Shown here: piece after piece, positions 46,788 to 54,500 of the stretch
How the letters are laid out: the number at the start of each line of letters is the position of its first letter
Position numbering within the stretch: the stretch's first letter is position 1
Assembly: GCA_902809985.1 (NCBI GenBank)
Contig: CADDXC010000004.1
Location: 1 to 55,287, forward strand
Origin: Clostridiaceae bacterium BL-3
Lineage (GTDB): Bacteria; Bacillota; Clostridia; Clostridiales; Clostridiaceae
Length of the DNA: 55,287 bases
Reading direction: 5' to 3'
Program-made: the position numbers and the translations under genes
Notes under the pieces: generated by a model
What the model saw: the letters and a program-made list of their open reading frames with translations, nothing else
Databases searched by the model: none
What the model was told of the DNA's origin: nothing

Positions 46788-47951
46788 ATGTTAAAGTATG
46801 TTGACAGAAGGAAGACGGACAGTTCTAAATGGGATGGACTAAAAGCTGTGTTTGGATCTGAGGAGCTGCTTCCTCTGTGGGTAGCGGATATGGATTTTAG
46901 AGTATGTGATTGTGTGCTTAAAAAGCTTGATGAATATTTAAAACTTGGAGTTTTAGGCTATTATATAGAGCCTAAGGAATATAAAGAATCTTTTATAAAA
47001 TGGGAGCAAACTTACCATAATTATAGGGTTCATGAAGATTGGATCAGGTATTCTCCTGGTGTGGTTCCTGCTATTAATTGGCTCATTCAGATATTAACGG
47101 AAAAGAATGATGCAGTTATAGTATTGACGCCAGTTTATTATCCTTTCCTGGATGCAATTAAGAATAATAAAAGAAAATTAATAGAAAGTGACTTAATTAA
47201 CAGCTCAGGAAAATATACTATTGATTTCTCAGATTTTGAAAATAAAATTGCAAAAAATAATGTAAAGTTGTTTTTGCTCTGTTCGCCCCATAATCCAGTG
47301 GGAAGAGTATGGAAGAAAGATGAACTGAAAAAACTTATGGATATATGTGAAAAATATAAGGTAAGAGTAATTTCAGATGAAATTCATCAGGATATTATAA
47401 TAGGACAAAACCCTCATATTTCAACTGCAAGCATTGGCGATTATGATTCCATGCTTGTTACTCTTACTGCTGCCACTAAAACTTTTAATCTTGCTTCTTG
47501 TAAAAATTCTTTTGTTATCATACCTGATTTTGATATTCGAAAGAATTTTGATAATTTTGTAAAATGTATCAGAATTTCAGGTGGAAATGCGTTTGGGTAT
47601 ATTGCAGTCCAAAGTGCCTATGAAGGGGGAAGGCCCTGGCTGGAGGAAGTGCTGCAGCAGATCAGGGAAAATTACCTGTATGTAAAAGAAACTTTAGAAA
47701 AAGAATTGCCTCTTGTAGAGATATCACCCTTGGAGGGAACCTATCTGGTGTGGATTAATTTGGGAAACTATATAAAAGGAAAAGATATGGAAGGTTTTAT
47801 AAAAGAGAGATGCAAACTGGCCTTTGATTTTGGAGAATGGTTTGGCGGAGAACGTTTTAATAATTACATAAGGATGAATATTGCCACTTCAAAAGAAAAT
47901 ATAACTAAAGCCCTTGAAAGAATTGTAGGAGAGATCAATGAAATTATATAA
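46788..47951 (+). CDS. PatB/MalY-type PLP C-S lyase or aminotransferase
   Basis: 387 aa fold type I enzyme. N-terminal RRKTDSSKWDGLK and LPLWVADMDF, then SPHNPVGRVW, SDEIHQDI, PLP lysine in TAATKTFNLAS (about 226-236). Family splits cystathionine or cystine and is often beside cyst(e)ine or methionine importers. Located 71 bases after the substrate-binding protein, so the transporter probably imports a sulfur amino acid (inference). Confidence 0.88.
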   Translation: MLKYVDRRKTDSSKWDGLKAVFGSEELLPLWVADMDFRVCDCVLKKLDEYLKLGVLGYYIEPKEYKESFIKWEQTYHNYRVHEDWIRYSPGVVPAINWLIQILTEKNDAVIVLTPVYYPFLDAIKNNKRKLIESDLINSSGKYTIDFSDFENKIAKNNVKLFLLCSPHNPVGRVWKKDELKKLMDICEKYKVRVISDEIHQDIIIGQNPHISTASIGDYDSMLVTLTAATKTFNLASCKNSFVIIPDFDIRKNFDNFVKCIRISGGNAFGYIAVQSAYEGGRPWLEEVLQQIRENYLYVKETLEKELPLVEISPLEGTYLVWINLGNYIKGKDMEGFIKERCKLAFDFGEWFGGERFNNYIRMNIATSKENITKALERIVGEINEII

Positions 47952-48002
47952 ATAAAATTTTAAGTGACATTATCACATGCCAGTAGAATTTTGAACTTTG
48001 GG

Positions 48003-48031
48003 TTGACAGTGAATATATATCGTGCTATATT
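48003..48031 (+). promoter_or_regulatory. Promoter of tRNA-Ser pair
   Basis: TTGACA at 48003-48008, 17-base spacer, TATATT at 48026-48031. Confidence 0.8.
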
Positions 48032-48086
48032 ATATTAGTAACCGCAAGGAATATGGAAGCAAAAGTTAATTAAGATAACTTTATGC

Positions 48087-48177
48087 GGAAAGATGGTCGA
48101 GTTGGTTTAAGGCACCGGTCTTGAAAACCGGCGTACGGGTGACCGTACCAAGGGTTCGAATCCCTTTCTTTCCGCCA
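48087..48177 (+). tRNA. tRNA-Ser (TGA)
   Basis: Class II: acceptor GGAAAGA/TCTTTCC, anticodon loop CTTGAAA (TGA), long variable arm GTACGG..CCGTAC, G discriminator and CCA; 91 nt. Confidence 0.96.
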
Positions 48178-48197
48178 TATATTATAATGTAGGGCAT

Positions 48198-48288
48198 GGA
48201 GAAATACTCAAGTGGCTGAAGAGGCGCCCCTGCTAAGGGCGTAGGTCGGGTGACCGGCGCGAGGGTTCAAATCCCTCTTTCTCCGCCA
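48198..48288 (+). tRNA. tRNA-Ser (GCT)
   Basis: Class II: acceptor GGAGAAA/TTTCTCC, anticodon loop CTGCTAA (GCT, reads AGC/AGT), long variable arm, CCA; 91 nt. Followed by 900 bases without a gene. Confidence 0.96.
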
Positions 48289-48385
48289 TAGGCTTTATTA
48301 AGGTGCATTGAGCTTCATGAATGACATAAAATCAATGGTTTAGAGAAATGGCGTATCATTAAGAGTTATTAAAAGTTACTACAAT

Positions 48386-48430
48386 TGTAGTACTAACTGT
48401 AGTAAAAATTGTAGTAAAATAAATGTAGTC
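48386..48430. repeat. TGTAGTA direct repeats, ~12-bp period
   Basis: TGTAGTA begins at 48386, 48398 and 48410, with TGTAGTC at 48424; an inverted ACTACA lies at 48378. It sits 100 bases beyond tRNA-Ser(GCT). Possible protein-binding array or remnant of an integration site. Confidence 0.55.
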
Positions 48431-48434
48431 AATC

Positions 48435-48473
48435 AAGGAAGTTATCCAGTAAACTGGTTGCTTCTTTTTTTTT
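48435..48473 (+). terminator. Terminator-like hairpin, twin 1
   Basis: GAAG..CCAG..CTGG..CTTC nested stem followed by nine T residues. The sequence AAGGAAGTTATCCAGTAAAC recurs at 51558. Confidence 0.7.
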
Positions 48474-48754
48474 CGTTCTTCAGATCATTTAAAAAATCTC
48501 TATTCACAAAATACTAGATCCATTTTTTTATATTTTTTAGGGTTTTTAATTTTTTCTTTTAAAATTCTTTAGTAATATGTAAAATTGTAATTAAGTTAAG
48601 ACAGTACCCTCTTTGAGTGATACCACTAAGCTTCTTAATGATGCTAAACTGACGAGATAAATTTTTTATAAATGATTTTAAGGTAATTTTAATAATTCAA
48701 AGGTAATATCATTTTAAAGGACATTCCTTTTGAGTAAGAACAATAATTACATTA

Positions 48755-48796
48755 GTGTCTGTGGTTGCAGGGCACGTTAAATTTAAATGCAACCAC
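48755..48796 (+). ncRNA. Pseudoknot RNA motif, copy B
   Basis: GTGTC (48755-48759) pairs with GGCAC (48771-48775); GTGGTTGCA (48761-48769) pairs with TGCAACCAC (48788-48796); 12-base A/T loop GTTAAATTTAAA between. The upstream block of copies A and C is missing, but a related block lies downstream at 48843-48890. No terminator follows. Confidence 0.5.
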
Positions 48797-48842
48797 CATA
48801 AGGTTCTTTGTAAAAGTTGGTCTTCCTTAATTATTTTAAAAT

Positions 48843-48890
48843 GTTTACAAATAGTTTATTGAAAGTATAAGTATAGTTTGATAGCATATA
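48843..48890 (+). repeat. AT-rich upstream block, copy B
   Basis: GTTTACAAATAGTTTATTGA and following AT-rich bases match the start of the blocks at 5611 and 53986, then diverge. An IS3 remnant begins 45 bases later. Confidence 0.5.
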
Positions 48891-48934
48891 TTATAAGAGC
48901 TTAATAAAAAGAGAACCATTACCAGACACCCGGA

Positions 48935-49084
48935 TGAACTGATCCCCATAAGTTAGACCTAAAAATCTAACTTATGGGAGGTCAGTTTTTTATGGCAAAA
49001 TATAGTTACCAATTAAAAAAAGAAGTTGTCAATGCAGGCGAGAGGTGTGGAAAGAGAAATCTGTTATCAATTCAAAAATACTAA
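48935..49084 (+). mobile_element. Left-end remnant of an IS3-family (IS150-like) element
   Basis: TGAACTGATCCCCATAAG resembles IS150-group left ends. A long hairpin (CCCATAAGTTAGA/TCTAACTTATGGG) lies before an ATG at 48992 opening MAKYSYQLKKEVVNAG, the start of OrfA; the frame stops after 30 codons. The rest of the element is gone. The 921-base gap 48289-49209 otherwise holds only repeats and RNA copy B. Confidence 0.65.
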
Positions 49085-49209
49085 GAGTTATTGATAAAAT
49101 ACATTAGGTCATTCATTTGGCCTAGAGTTTATTTTTATTACAATTGAATATTTTTAGATATACTTTATAATAGAATTAATTGTATAATTAATATGAAAAG
49201 GAGTTATAT

Positions 49210-49623
49210 ATGAAAAAAGGAGATAAAATTGTTATTGTATTTATAAGCATATTGATTATTATAAGTTTGATAGGAGTTTATGTATATAAAAGTCGTTTGG
49301 ATGGCTTAAATAAAATAGCAGTTATAAAAGAAAATGGTAAAATAGTAAGAACTATTGATCTGAATTCTGTACAAAATGCTTATGAGTTTACTATAAAATA
49401 TGGCAAGTCTGGCTTTAATAAAATTAGGGTGGAGAAAGGCAAAATACGTATTTCTGATTCAAATAGTCCTAGAAAAATAGGAATGAAGATGGGCTGGATA
49501 TCACAACCAGGAGAGAATGTCATATGCATTCCGTATAAACTTATAGTTGAAATAGAAGGTAAAGATCCAAGGCTAAATAATGTAGATGCTATTGCAGGAC
49601 AACCAGCTGATTTACAGAGATAG
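49210..49623 (+). CDS. Membrane-anchored NusG domain II protein
   Basis: 137 aa. One N-terminal helix (about 7-27) then an extracytoplasmic NusG domain II-like beta domain: KIAVIKENGKIVRTIDL, a central strand pair, MGWISQPGENVICIPYKLIV with a characteristic Trp. Small secreted-side domain found in clostridia, often near flavin or Rnf loci. AAAGGAG site before ATG. Confidence 0.85.
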   Translation: MKKGDKIVIVFISILIIISLIGVYVYKSRLDGLNKIAVIKENGKIVRTIDLNSVQNAYEFTIKYGKSGFNKIRVEKGKIRISDSNSPRKIGMKMGWISQPGENVICIPYKLIVEIEGKDPRLNNVDAIAGQPADLQR

Positions 49624-49716
49624 AAAACTATTAATATCCAAACTATTAATTTTTTACAAATAAGTTAGGGGTTTTTTCTTTTATTTACTATCAGTGCAAT
49701 TTCGTATTTTTAAGGT

Positions 49717-50412
49717 TCACTCTAAAATAATTTGGATTTTAGCTAGAAGTTGTTTTTGATTCATAAATTTGTAAAAGACTTTATGATCCACTAATTCACG
49801 GGCAATGTCTAGTATCATTCCTTCTTTGGCTGGTTTTACATAATTGACGGTGATTTCTTTGATTTGGTTAACCCGTTCAGAGATTAAATCTAGGTAACGG
49901 GCATTATTCATATGATTATAGTTATCAATGTCCCGCCCTAAAACAGTATACTGCTGCATTTTTGCATTTGCAGTCAACGGTGGCTGAACTTTATTTCGCA
50001 AAATAGGGCATTTTATATTTTGATCAATAATTTTGGATGCTGGAAAATCCTTTGGTAGACTAGCTAATTTACCAGTTAAGAGATCAACAGCAAAAGCATT
50101 TTCTATTTGTGTAGCTAACAAGTTATTTATATTATTAAAAATTTTAACTAATCGTGTAAATTTTCTTCTATTAGCATTGGTAATGAAAGACTGAATAATT
50201 AGTTTATCAGATAAAAATGTTGGCTTCAAAATTTGAACTTTTTGATCAGACACAAAAAAGCCAATGTTGGCATTTAGTTTAGGTAACTTCTGCAAAATTG
50301 ATTGCGTATGTATCCATCCAATATCTTGAAATTTATCAATCAAGGCCCCTAACTTTATTTCAGCATTATAGCCAACCTCTGATAAAAAAACTTCACTTTG
50401 ACGTTCTAACAT
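49717..50412 (-). CDS. Acyl-ACP thioesterase-like hotdog protein
   Basis: 231 aa. Two hotdog halves; the second has DIDNYNHMNNARYLDLI, the N/H/E-type active-site strip of FatA-like thioesterases, the first has GALIDKFQDIGWIHTQSI. Would release fatty acids from acyl-ACP. The frame opens at 50454, but AGGAGG on the minus strand lies ten bases before the ATG whose A is 50412, so that start is chosen. Isolated between a NusG-II gene and a truncated GTPase. Confidence 0.8.
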   Translation of the reverse strand: MLERQSEVFLSEVGYNAEIKLGALIDKFQDIGWIHTQSILQKLPKLNANIGFFVSDQKVQILKPTFLSDKLIIQSFITNANRRKFTRLVKIFNNINNLLATQIENAFAVDLLTGKLASLPKDFPASKIIDQNIKCPILRNKVQPPLTANAKMQQYTVLGRDIDNYNHMNNARYLDLISERVNQIKEITVNYVKPAKEGMILDIARELVDHKVFYKFMNQKQLLAKIQIILE

Positions 50413-50637
50413 CGTGAAATATCCTCCTAAAGCATTATAGATTGTAGTATTCATGGATAATTGTACACCTATAGATATAAAATATCTATATAAGGAGAAT
50501 TGGAATTAATATTAACAATCTTTATTAGGATCCTTTATCTTCCTAATCTAAATTATTGATTTTTTACAAGCATATGGTAGAATATAAAAGTAAGTAGTAT
50601 TTCTTAATAAGACAAAAAATACTATTAACAATTCTAA

Positions 50638-51399
50638 ATTAACAACAAGCAATTTAAAATTATTGGAAGCGAAGCACATTCCTTATATCCTGACGAAGTA
50701 AAATACCTTTTTTGTAAACAAATTGAAGAAGCTGATATAATTGTGTTAAACAAAATTGACCTAATGTCACAGCAGGAGCTTGTTATCGTTGAGAATATCA
50801 TCAAAAAGAATTTTCCTGAAAAGCAATTAATAGAAATTTCAGCAAAAGAAAATATCAATATGAATTTATGGTTAGAGAAGATTGAGAAAACAAAGCATAA
50901 AGATAATTTTACTATGGATGTGAATTATCAAACTTATGGTAGGGCAGAAGCATATCTTGGTTGGCTGAATACTTCTACAGAGCTTTCTTCTTCAGAAGAA
51001 TTTGATATTAGTGCTTTTATAAGAGATTTTATAGAAGTTTTGAAGAATAAATTTAATAATGAGAAACTTGAAATTGCCCATTTGAAAATATACGGAGTTT
51101 CTAATAATAAATATGTTAAAGTAAGTCTTACTGGGCTATCAGATGATATTAATTTTAGTGGACAGGTTCCATTAATAGATAATAAAGCAAATATTATAAT
51201 TAATGCAAGAATAAATGTTAGTCCAAGAAAGCTAGAGAATTATGTAATTAGTAAGTTAAATAAATTTTCTGCTAAAAAGAGTATAACTCCTAAAAATATA
51301 AAAACTGAATGTTTTATGCCAGGGCAACCCAATCCAAAATACAGGATGTCAAGTGAAGACGCAAAAAAATCTTTACTTACAAGGAAAAATATATTTTAA
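50638..51399 (+). pseudogene. N-terminally truncated CobW-family GTPase
   Basis: Frame continues upstream of GTG 50743 back to a stop at 50635 and reads GSEAHSLYPDEVKYLFCKQI, then VLNKIDL (the G4 guanine motif). The P-loop, switch and CobW metal motif CxCC are missing. The C-terminal CobW domain looks intact to MSSEDAKKSLL. No ribosome site precedes it. Probably a dead fragment of a G3E metallochaperone, perhaps lost when accessory DNA decayed. Confidence 0.75.
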
Positions 51400-51496
51400 T
51401 ATAAAATACAATTTTTAGATTATGGACCAATAAAAAGATAAAGAAAAGCTCTGGTGAATCCAAGGTTTTCACAATAATTTATTTACATAATTAAGT

Positions 51497-51533
51497 AGAA
51501 ACTCCAGTTGAATTTTAACTGAAGTTTCTTTAA
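51497..51533 (+). terminator. Terminator after the CobW fragment
   Basis: AGAAACTCCAGTT pairs with AACTGAAGTTTCT with one mismatch, then TTAATATTTATT. Sister of the hairpin at 7443. Confidence 0.65.
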
Positions 51534-51557
51534 TATTTATTAAAATTAATTGATAAC

Positions 51558-51597
51558 AAGGAAGTTATCCAGTAAACTCTGGTTGCTTCCTTTTTTT
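51558..51597 (+). terminator. Terminator-like hairpin, twin 2
   Basis: GGAAG..CCAG..CTGG..CTTCC followed by TTTTTTT; nearly the same sequence as 48435-48473. Confidence 0.75.
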
Positions 51598-51658
51598 ATT
51601 TCTGCTTTTCCAATCAGCAGTGATGTCATTTCTTTGATGTTAGAAGGGAGATTAACTC

Positions 51659-51943
51659 CTATAGTTCTCTGTAAGTGTTGATTTCGCTTTTGCTTACACG
51701 AAGCTCAGCTAGTAAAGGAACTATTCTTTTAAAATGTTCACTATTATTATGTTCCTGAATTGCCCGGGCATTTTTCCATTGTTCCATAAATGTAAGTATC
51801 GAGGAGTCATTTATTTCTTCAAATATTTTATATGAAATGCAGCCATTTTCTTTTCTACTTTTTTCAATTAATTCTTTTGCTAGTTTAAGATATTTTTCTT
51901 TTTCTCCCTTTTTAATTATACTTTTTGCCACTATTGTTATCAT
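51659..51943 (-). CDS. Antibiotic-biosynthesis-monooxygenase (ABM) domain protein
   Basis: 94-aa ferredoxin-like dimeric domain: MITIVAKSIIKKGEKEKYL, ENGCISYKIFEE, FMEQWKNARAIQEHNNSEHF, typical of YgiN-like quinol monooxygenases and related proteins of unknown function. Acts on quinols or is a heme/small-molecule binding protein; not determinable. GAAGGAAG-type site on the minus strand. Stands alone. Confidence 0.88.
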   Translation of the reverse strand: MITIVAKSIIKKGEKEKYLKLAKELIEKSRKENGCISYKIFEEINDSSILTFMEQWKNARAIQEHNNSEHFKRIVPLLAELRVSKSEINTYREL

Positions 51944-52295
51944 AAATACACTTCCTTCTTATATATGTAAATATTAAATTTATACTTGATTAATTCACTT
52001 TATAATTATATTTTAACATAGGTTGCGTTAAAGTCTCAATCAATAACTTAAAATTGGAAATTGGCTTGACAATATGGGTTATAGAGGATTTTATAAAATT
52101 TGATTATCAATTAGAAGTAAGAAAAATATGGAATTAATAATACCAAAAGATAAATAATGAAGTTCTTAACTCCGGAAGTATTGACAATGGTAGCATTCGG
52201 ATAAATGGAAGAAATAAATAAGTATAGACATATTAAAAACCATTTAAAATAGAATTAAAGGCATATAAAAAATAAGTATACCTTTTAAAGGAGCC
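51944..52295. other. Intergenic stretch with one dispersed repeat
   Basis: 352 AT-rich bases without a convincing gene. Contains the 30-bp element copy at 52176-52205, which matches 20181-20210 at 26 of 30 bases. Confidence 0.6.
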
Positions 52296-52427
52296 ATGAA
52301 AATGGGAAATAAAACCAAAATAAGATTTCAAAGCATAGAGCAAAGAAATAAACAATTGAAAGCATTCAAAACTATAAGATACACAATAGATAAGAAAGAC
52401 CCTTTAGTTGTATGGATAATTTTTTAA
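52296..52427 (+). CDS. Small basic phage-type protein
   Basis: 43 aa (MKMGNKTKIRFQSIEQRNKQ start), AAAGGAG three to eight bases before the ATG, 13 bases before the next gene. Basic, no membrane segment. Probable first gene of the phage-derived cluster; unknown function. Confidence 0.5.
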   Translation: MKMGNKTKIRFQSIEQRNKQLKAFKTIRYTIDKKDPLVVWIIF

Positions 52428-52440
52428 AGGAGGGATAAAC

Positions 52441-52617
52441 ATGTTGCCGGAATGCTGCTATGAATATAGATATGAAGACCCAAAGGCTAAAATATTTACC
52501 GTTTGTGATGTGTGTGGCGAAGCTATTTACGTGGGAGATAGCTATTATAGAATTGAGAATTTAGATGTTTGTAATGATTGTATAAATACCTTTAAAGTAT
52601 TAGCAGAGGAGGAATGA
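52441..52617 (+). CDS. Small zinc-ribbon phage protein
   Basis: 58 aa. CDVCGEAIYVGDSYYRI then VCNDCI gives a CxxC...CxxC ribbon typical of small phage early proteins. AAAGGAGGG site; its TGA overlaps the start of the Gp157 gene by four bases (ATGA), indicating translational coupling. Confidence 0.75.
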   Translation: MLPECCYEYRYEDPKAKIFTVCDVCGEAIYVGDSYYRIENLDVCNDCINTFKVLAEEE

Positions 52618-53114
52618 TGGTGGCAAAACTGTATGAGATATCTGAAAGATATAAGAACTTGGATGAATTACTGGATAATCCAGACTTGGAAAATGTAAAA
52701 GAGGATATAGAGAAATCTTTGAACAAAATAGATGAAGAATTTGATGTTAAAGCCGAAAATATTGCAAAAGTTATAAAATCAAAGGAAGTTGATTCTAAAG
52801 GACTAGATGAAGAGATAAAAAGATTACAGGCTAGAAAAAAAGCTGTAGAACATCAGATAGATAGCTTAAAAGACTATTTATTTGAGCACATGCGGATGCT
52901 AAAAAAGCAAAAAATAAAAGGTAGCTTATTTACTCTTTCAATTAGAAAAAATGTACCTGCTGTGAATATAACAGATGAAGAAACCATTCCGGAAAAATAT
53001 AGGATACCTCAACCAGATAAATTGGACAAAGTAGCCATATTGGAAAATTTAAAAAAAGGGATAGAGATAGATGGAGCTGAAATTAAGCAAACTATGAGCT
53101 TAAGTATTAGATAG
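52614..53114 (+). CDS. Siphovirus Gp157-family protein
   Basis: 166 aa. Long coiled coil (about 20-100) with LDEEIKRLQARKKAVEHQID, then GSLFTLSIRKNVPAVNI and EKYRIPQPDKLDK, the family C-terminal pattern. The family was linked to phage resistance in Streptococcus thermophilus, but mostly accompanies phage recombinases. Tandem ATGs at 52614 and 52617. Operon with a zinc-ribbon protein and a Rad52-like protein. Confidence 0.9.
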   Translation: MMVAKLYEISERYKNLDELLDNPDLENVKEDIEKSLNKIDEEFDVKAENIAKVIKSKEVDSKGLDEEIKRLQARKKAVEHQIDSLKDYLFEHMRMLKKQKIKGSLFTLSIRKNVPAVNITDEETIPEKYRIPQPDKLDKVAILENLKKGIEIDGAEIKQTMSLSIR

Positions 53115-53129
53115 GAGGTGTAATAAATT

Positions 53130-53882
53130 ATGAATGAAGAAGTAAGGCTTTTAAAAACAGATGAAATTGAGGTAAGGGTACAAAGCTTAAAAAAGACCAC
53201 AAATGGTGCAGCATGTATTTTATTACTATACAAAGATGCAAGAGTTGATATGCGAATACTTGATGAAACTTTTGGTATAACAGGATGGAGAAGAACGCAT
53301 GAACTTATAAATGGCAGATTATTTTGTAATATAGATATATGGGATGATGAAAAGAAACAGTGGGTCAGAAAACAAGATGTTGGAGTTGAAAGCTATACAG
53401 AGAAAGAAAAAGGCCAGGCTAGTGACAGTTTTAAAAGAGCAGGATTTAATATTGGAATAGGAAGAGAACTTTATACAGCTCCCTTTATATGGGTCAGCTT
53501 ACAGCGGGGAGAATTTGACGAAAGAGATGGCAAATTAATTTTATCACCAAAAGTACGCTTTAAAGTTAAGTCAATAGGCTATAGTAAAAACAGGGAAATT
53601 AATAAACTGGAGATTCAAGATAATTATTATAGAGTAAGATATTCTTTAGGTAAATTGATGAATGAGCAGAATAGAACAATTGTCACGGATAATAAGAATA
53701 CTGTCAATAATAACGAAAATATGCAAAATAAATCAAGCAAAAGCGAATTGCTCTGTGAAAATTGTGGAAATGTCATATCTGAAAAAGTAGCAAACTATAG
53801 TGCTCAAAAGTTTGGAAAAATGTTATGCATGAATTGTCAAAAAAATGTAAAAAATGCCAGAGAGTTAAGTGTTACTAGATAA
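53130..53882 (+). CDS. Rad52/DdrA-like single-strand annealing protein
   Basis: 250 aa. Core FGITGWRRTHELINGRLFC, DVGVESYTEKEKGQASDSFK and RAGFNIGIGRELYTAPFIW match the Rad52/22-DdrA annealing family of phages. An Asn-rich linker leads to a C-terminal ribbon CENCGNVI...LCMNCQ. Promotes strand annealing in phage replication or repair. AGGAGGTG site. No neighbouring SSB, nuclease, integrase or structural genes, so this is a stranded phage module. Confidence 0.88.
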   Translation: MNEEVRLLKTDEIEVRVQSLKKTTNGAACILLLYKDARVDMRILDETFGITGWRRTHELINGRLFCNIDIWDDEKKQWVRKQDVGVESYTEKEKGQASDSFKRAGFNIGIGRELYTAPFIWVSLQRGEFDERDGKLILSPKVRFKVKSIGYSKNREINKLEIQDNYYRVRYSLGKLMNEQNRTIVTDNKNTVNNNENMQNKSSKSELLCENCGNVISEKVANYSAQKFGKMLCMNCQKNVKNARELSVTR

Positions 53883-53947
53883 ACTAGCGGTTATTTTGAT
53901 ATATCGATCATTGATAAAATTTAAAATTGTTCTTCTAATTGTATTGT

Positions 53948-53980
53948 AAAATAAGTGCCTATAACTTAGGTGCTTATTTT
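53948..53980 (+). terminator. Terminator before RNA cassette C
   Basis: AAAATAAGTGCCT pairs with AGGTGCTTATTTT over 13 bp with two wobbles, T4 at the end. Serves the Rad52-like gene or belongs to the cassette. Confidence 0.8.
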
Positions 53981-53985
53981 ATATT

Positions 53986-54050
53986 GTTTACAAATAGTTT
54001 ATTAATATGAAATTAAGATGTAACAAATGTTTTATATAATTATATATAAC
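53986..54050 (+). repeat. Conserved AT-rich upstream block, copy C
   Basis: GTTTACAAATAGTT start, ATTAAGATGTAACAA middle, TATATAATTATATATAACC end; aligns with 5611-5676 along its length. Confidence 0.65.
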
Positions 54051-54051
54051 C

Positions 54052-54230
54052 TAGGGAAATACCCCCCTTAGTTGTGAAGTATCCTATTTTGAACTATGAA
54101 TATAGATTAGTGTCTATGGTTGCAGGACACAGTAAACTTAAATGCAACCACCAATAGATTCTTTATAAAATTGATCTCCCTTAGCGTTTATATCGCAAAA
54201 TAAGTACCCATCATTTAGGGTGCTTATTTT
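54052..54230 (+). ncRNA. Predicted pseudoknot small RNA, copy C
   Basis: GTGTC (54110-54114) pairs with GACAC (54126-54130), where copies A and B have GGCAC: a U-G to U-A change that keeps the pair. TGGTTGCA (54117-54124) pairs with TGCAACCA (54143-54150). The loop is A/T-rich. It has the upstream block and a terminator hairpin at 54197-54230. No reading frame. It explains much of the gap 53883-54500; in the remaining 54231-54500 I see only an AAGCC/GGCTT-T7 end near 54380-54442. Confidence 0.6.
54197..54230 (+). terminator. Terminator of RNA cassette C
   Basis: AAAATAAGTACCC pairs with GGGTGCTTATTTT, 13 bp with one wobble. Confidence 0.8.
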
Positions 54231-54500
54231 GCATGATTAAATTTATATTAGATTAGCAGGAAATTTAAAGCTCATAAAGAATAATTTAAAAAACATATTA
54301 GTAAAAAAAGAGAGAAGATAAATGAAATGGTAAATTGAATGGAACGTTCCAAAGCAAAAAAGAATAATATAAATAAAAAGCCATAGCTTCAAGAAGTTAC
54401 TGAGATATTAAATTCAGAACTTACTGACAAGCAAAGGCTTTTTTTGAATTTATTATTATAATGAATTTATACCTTGAAGTAAATTGCTTATAATCTCAAA

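Noticed and set aside
54380..54480. Short frame ending ...ELTDKQRLFLNLLL
   Set aside because: Looks slightly phage-like but has no start or ribosome site; may just be the arm of a terminator-like hairpin.
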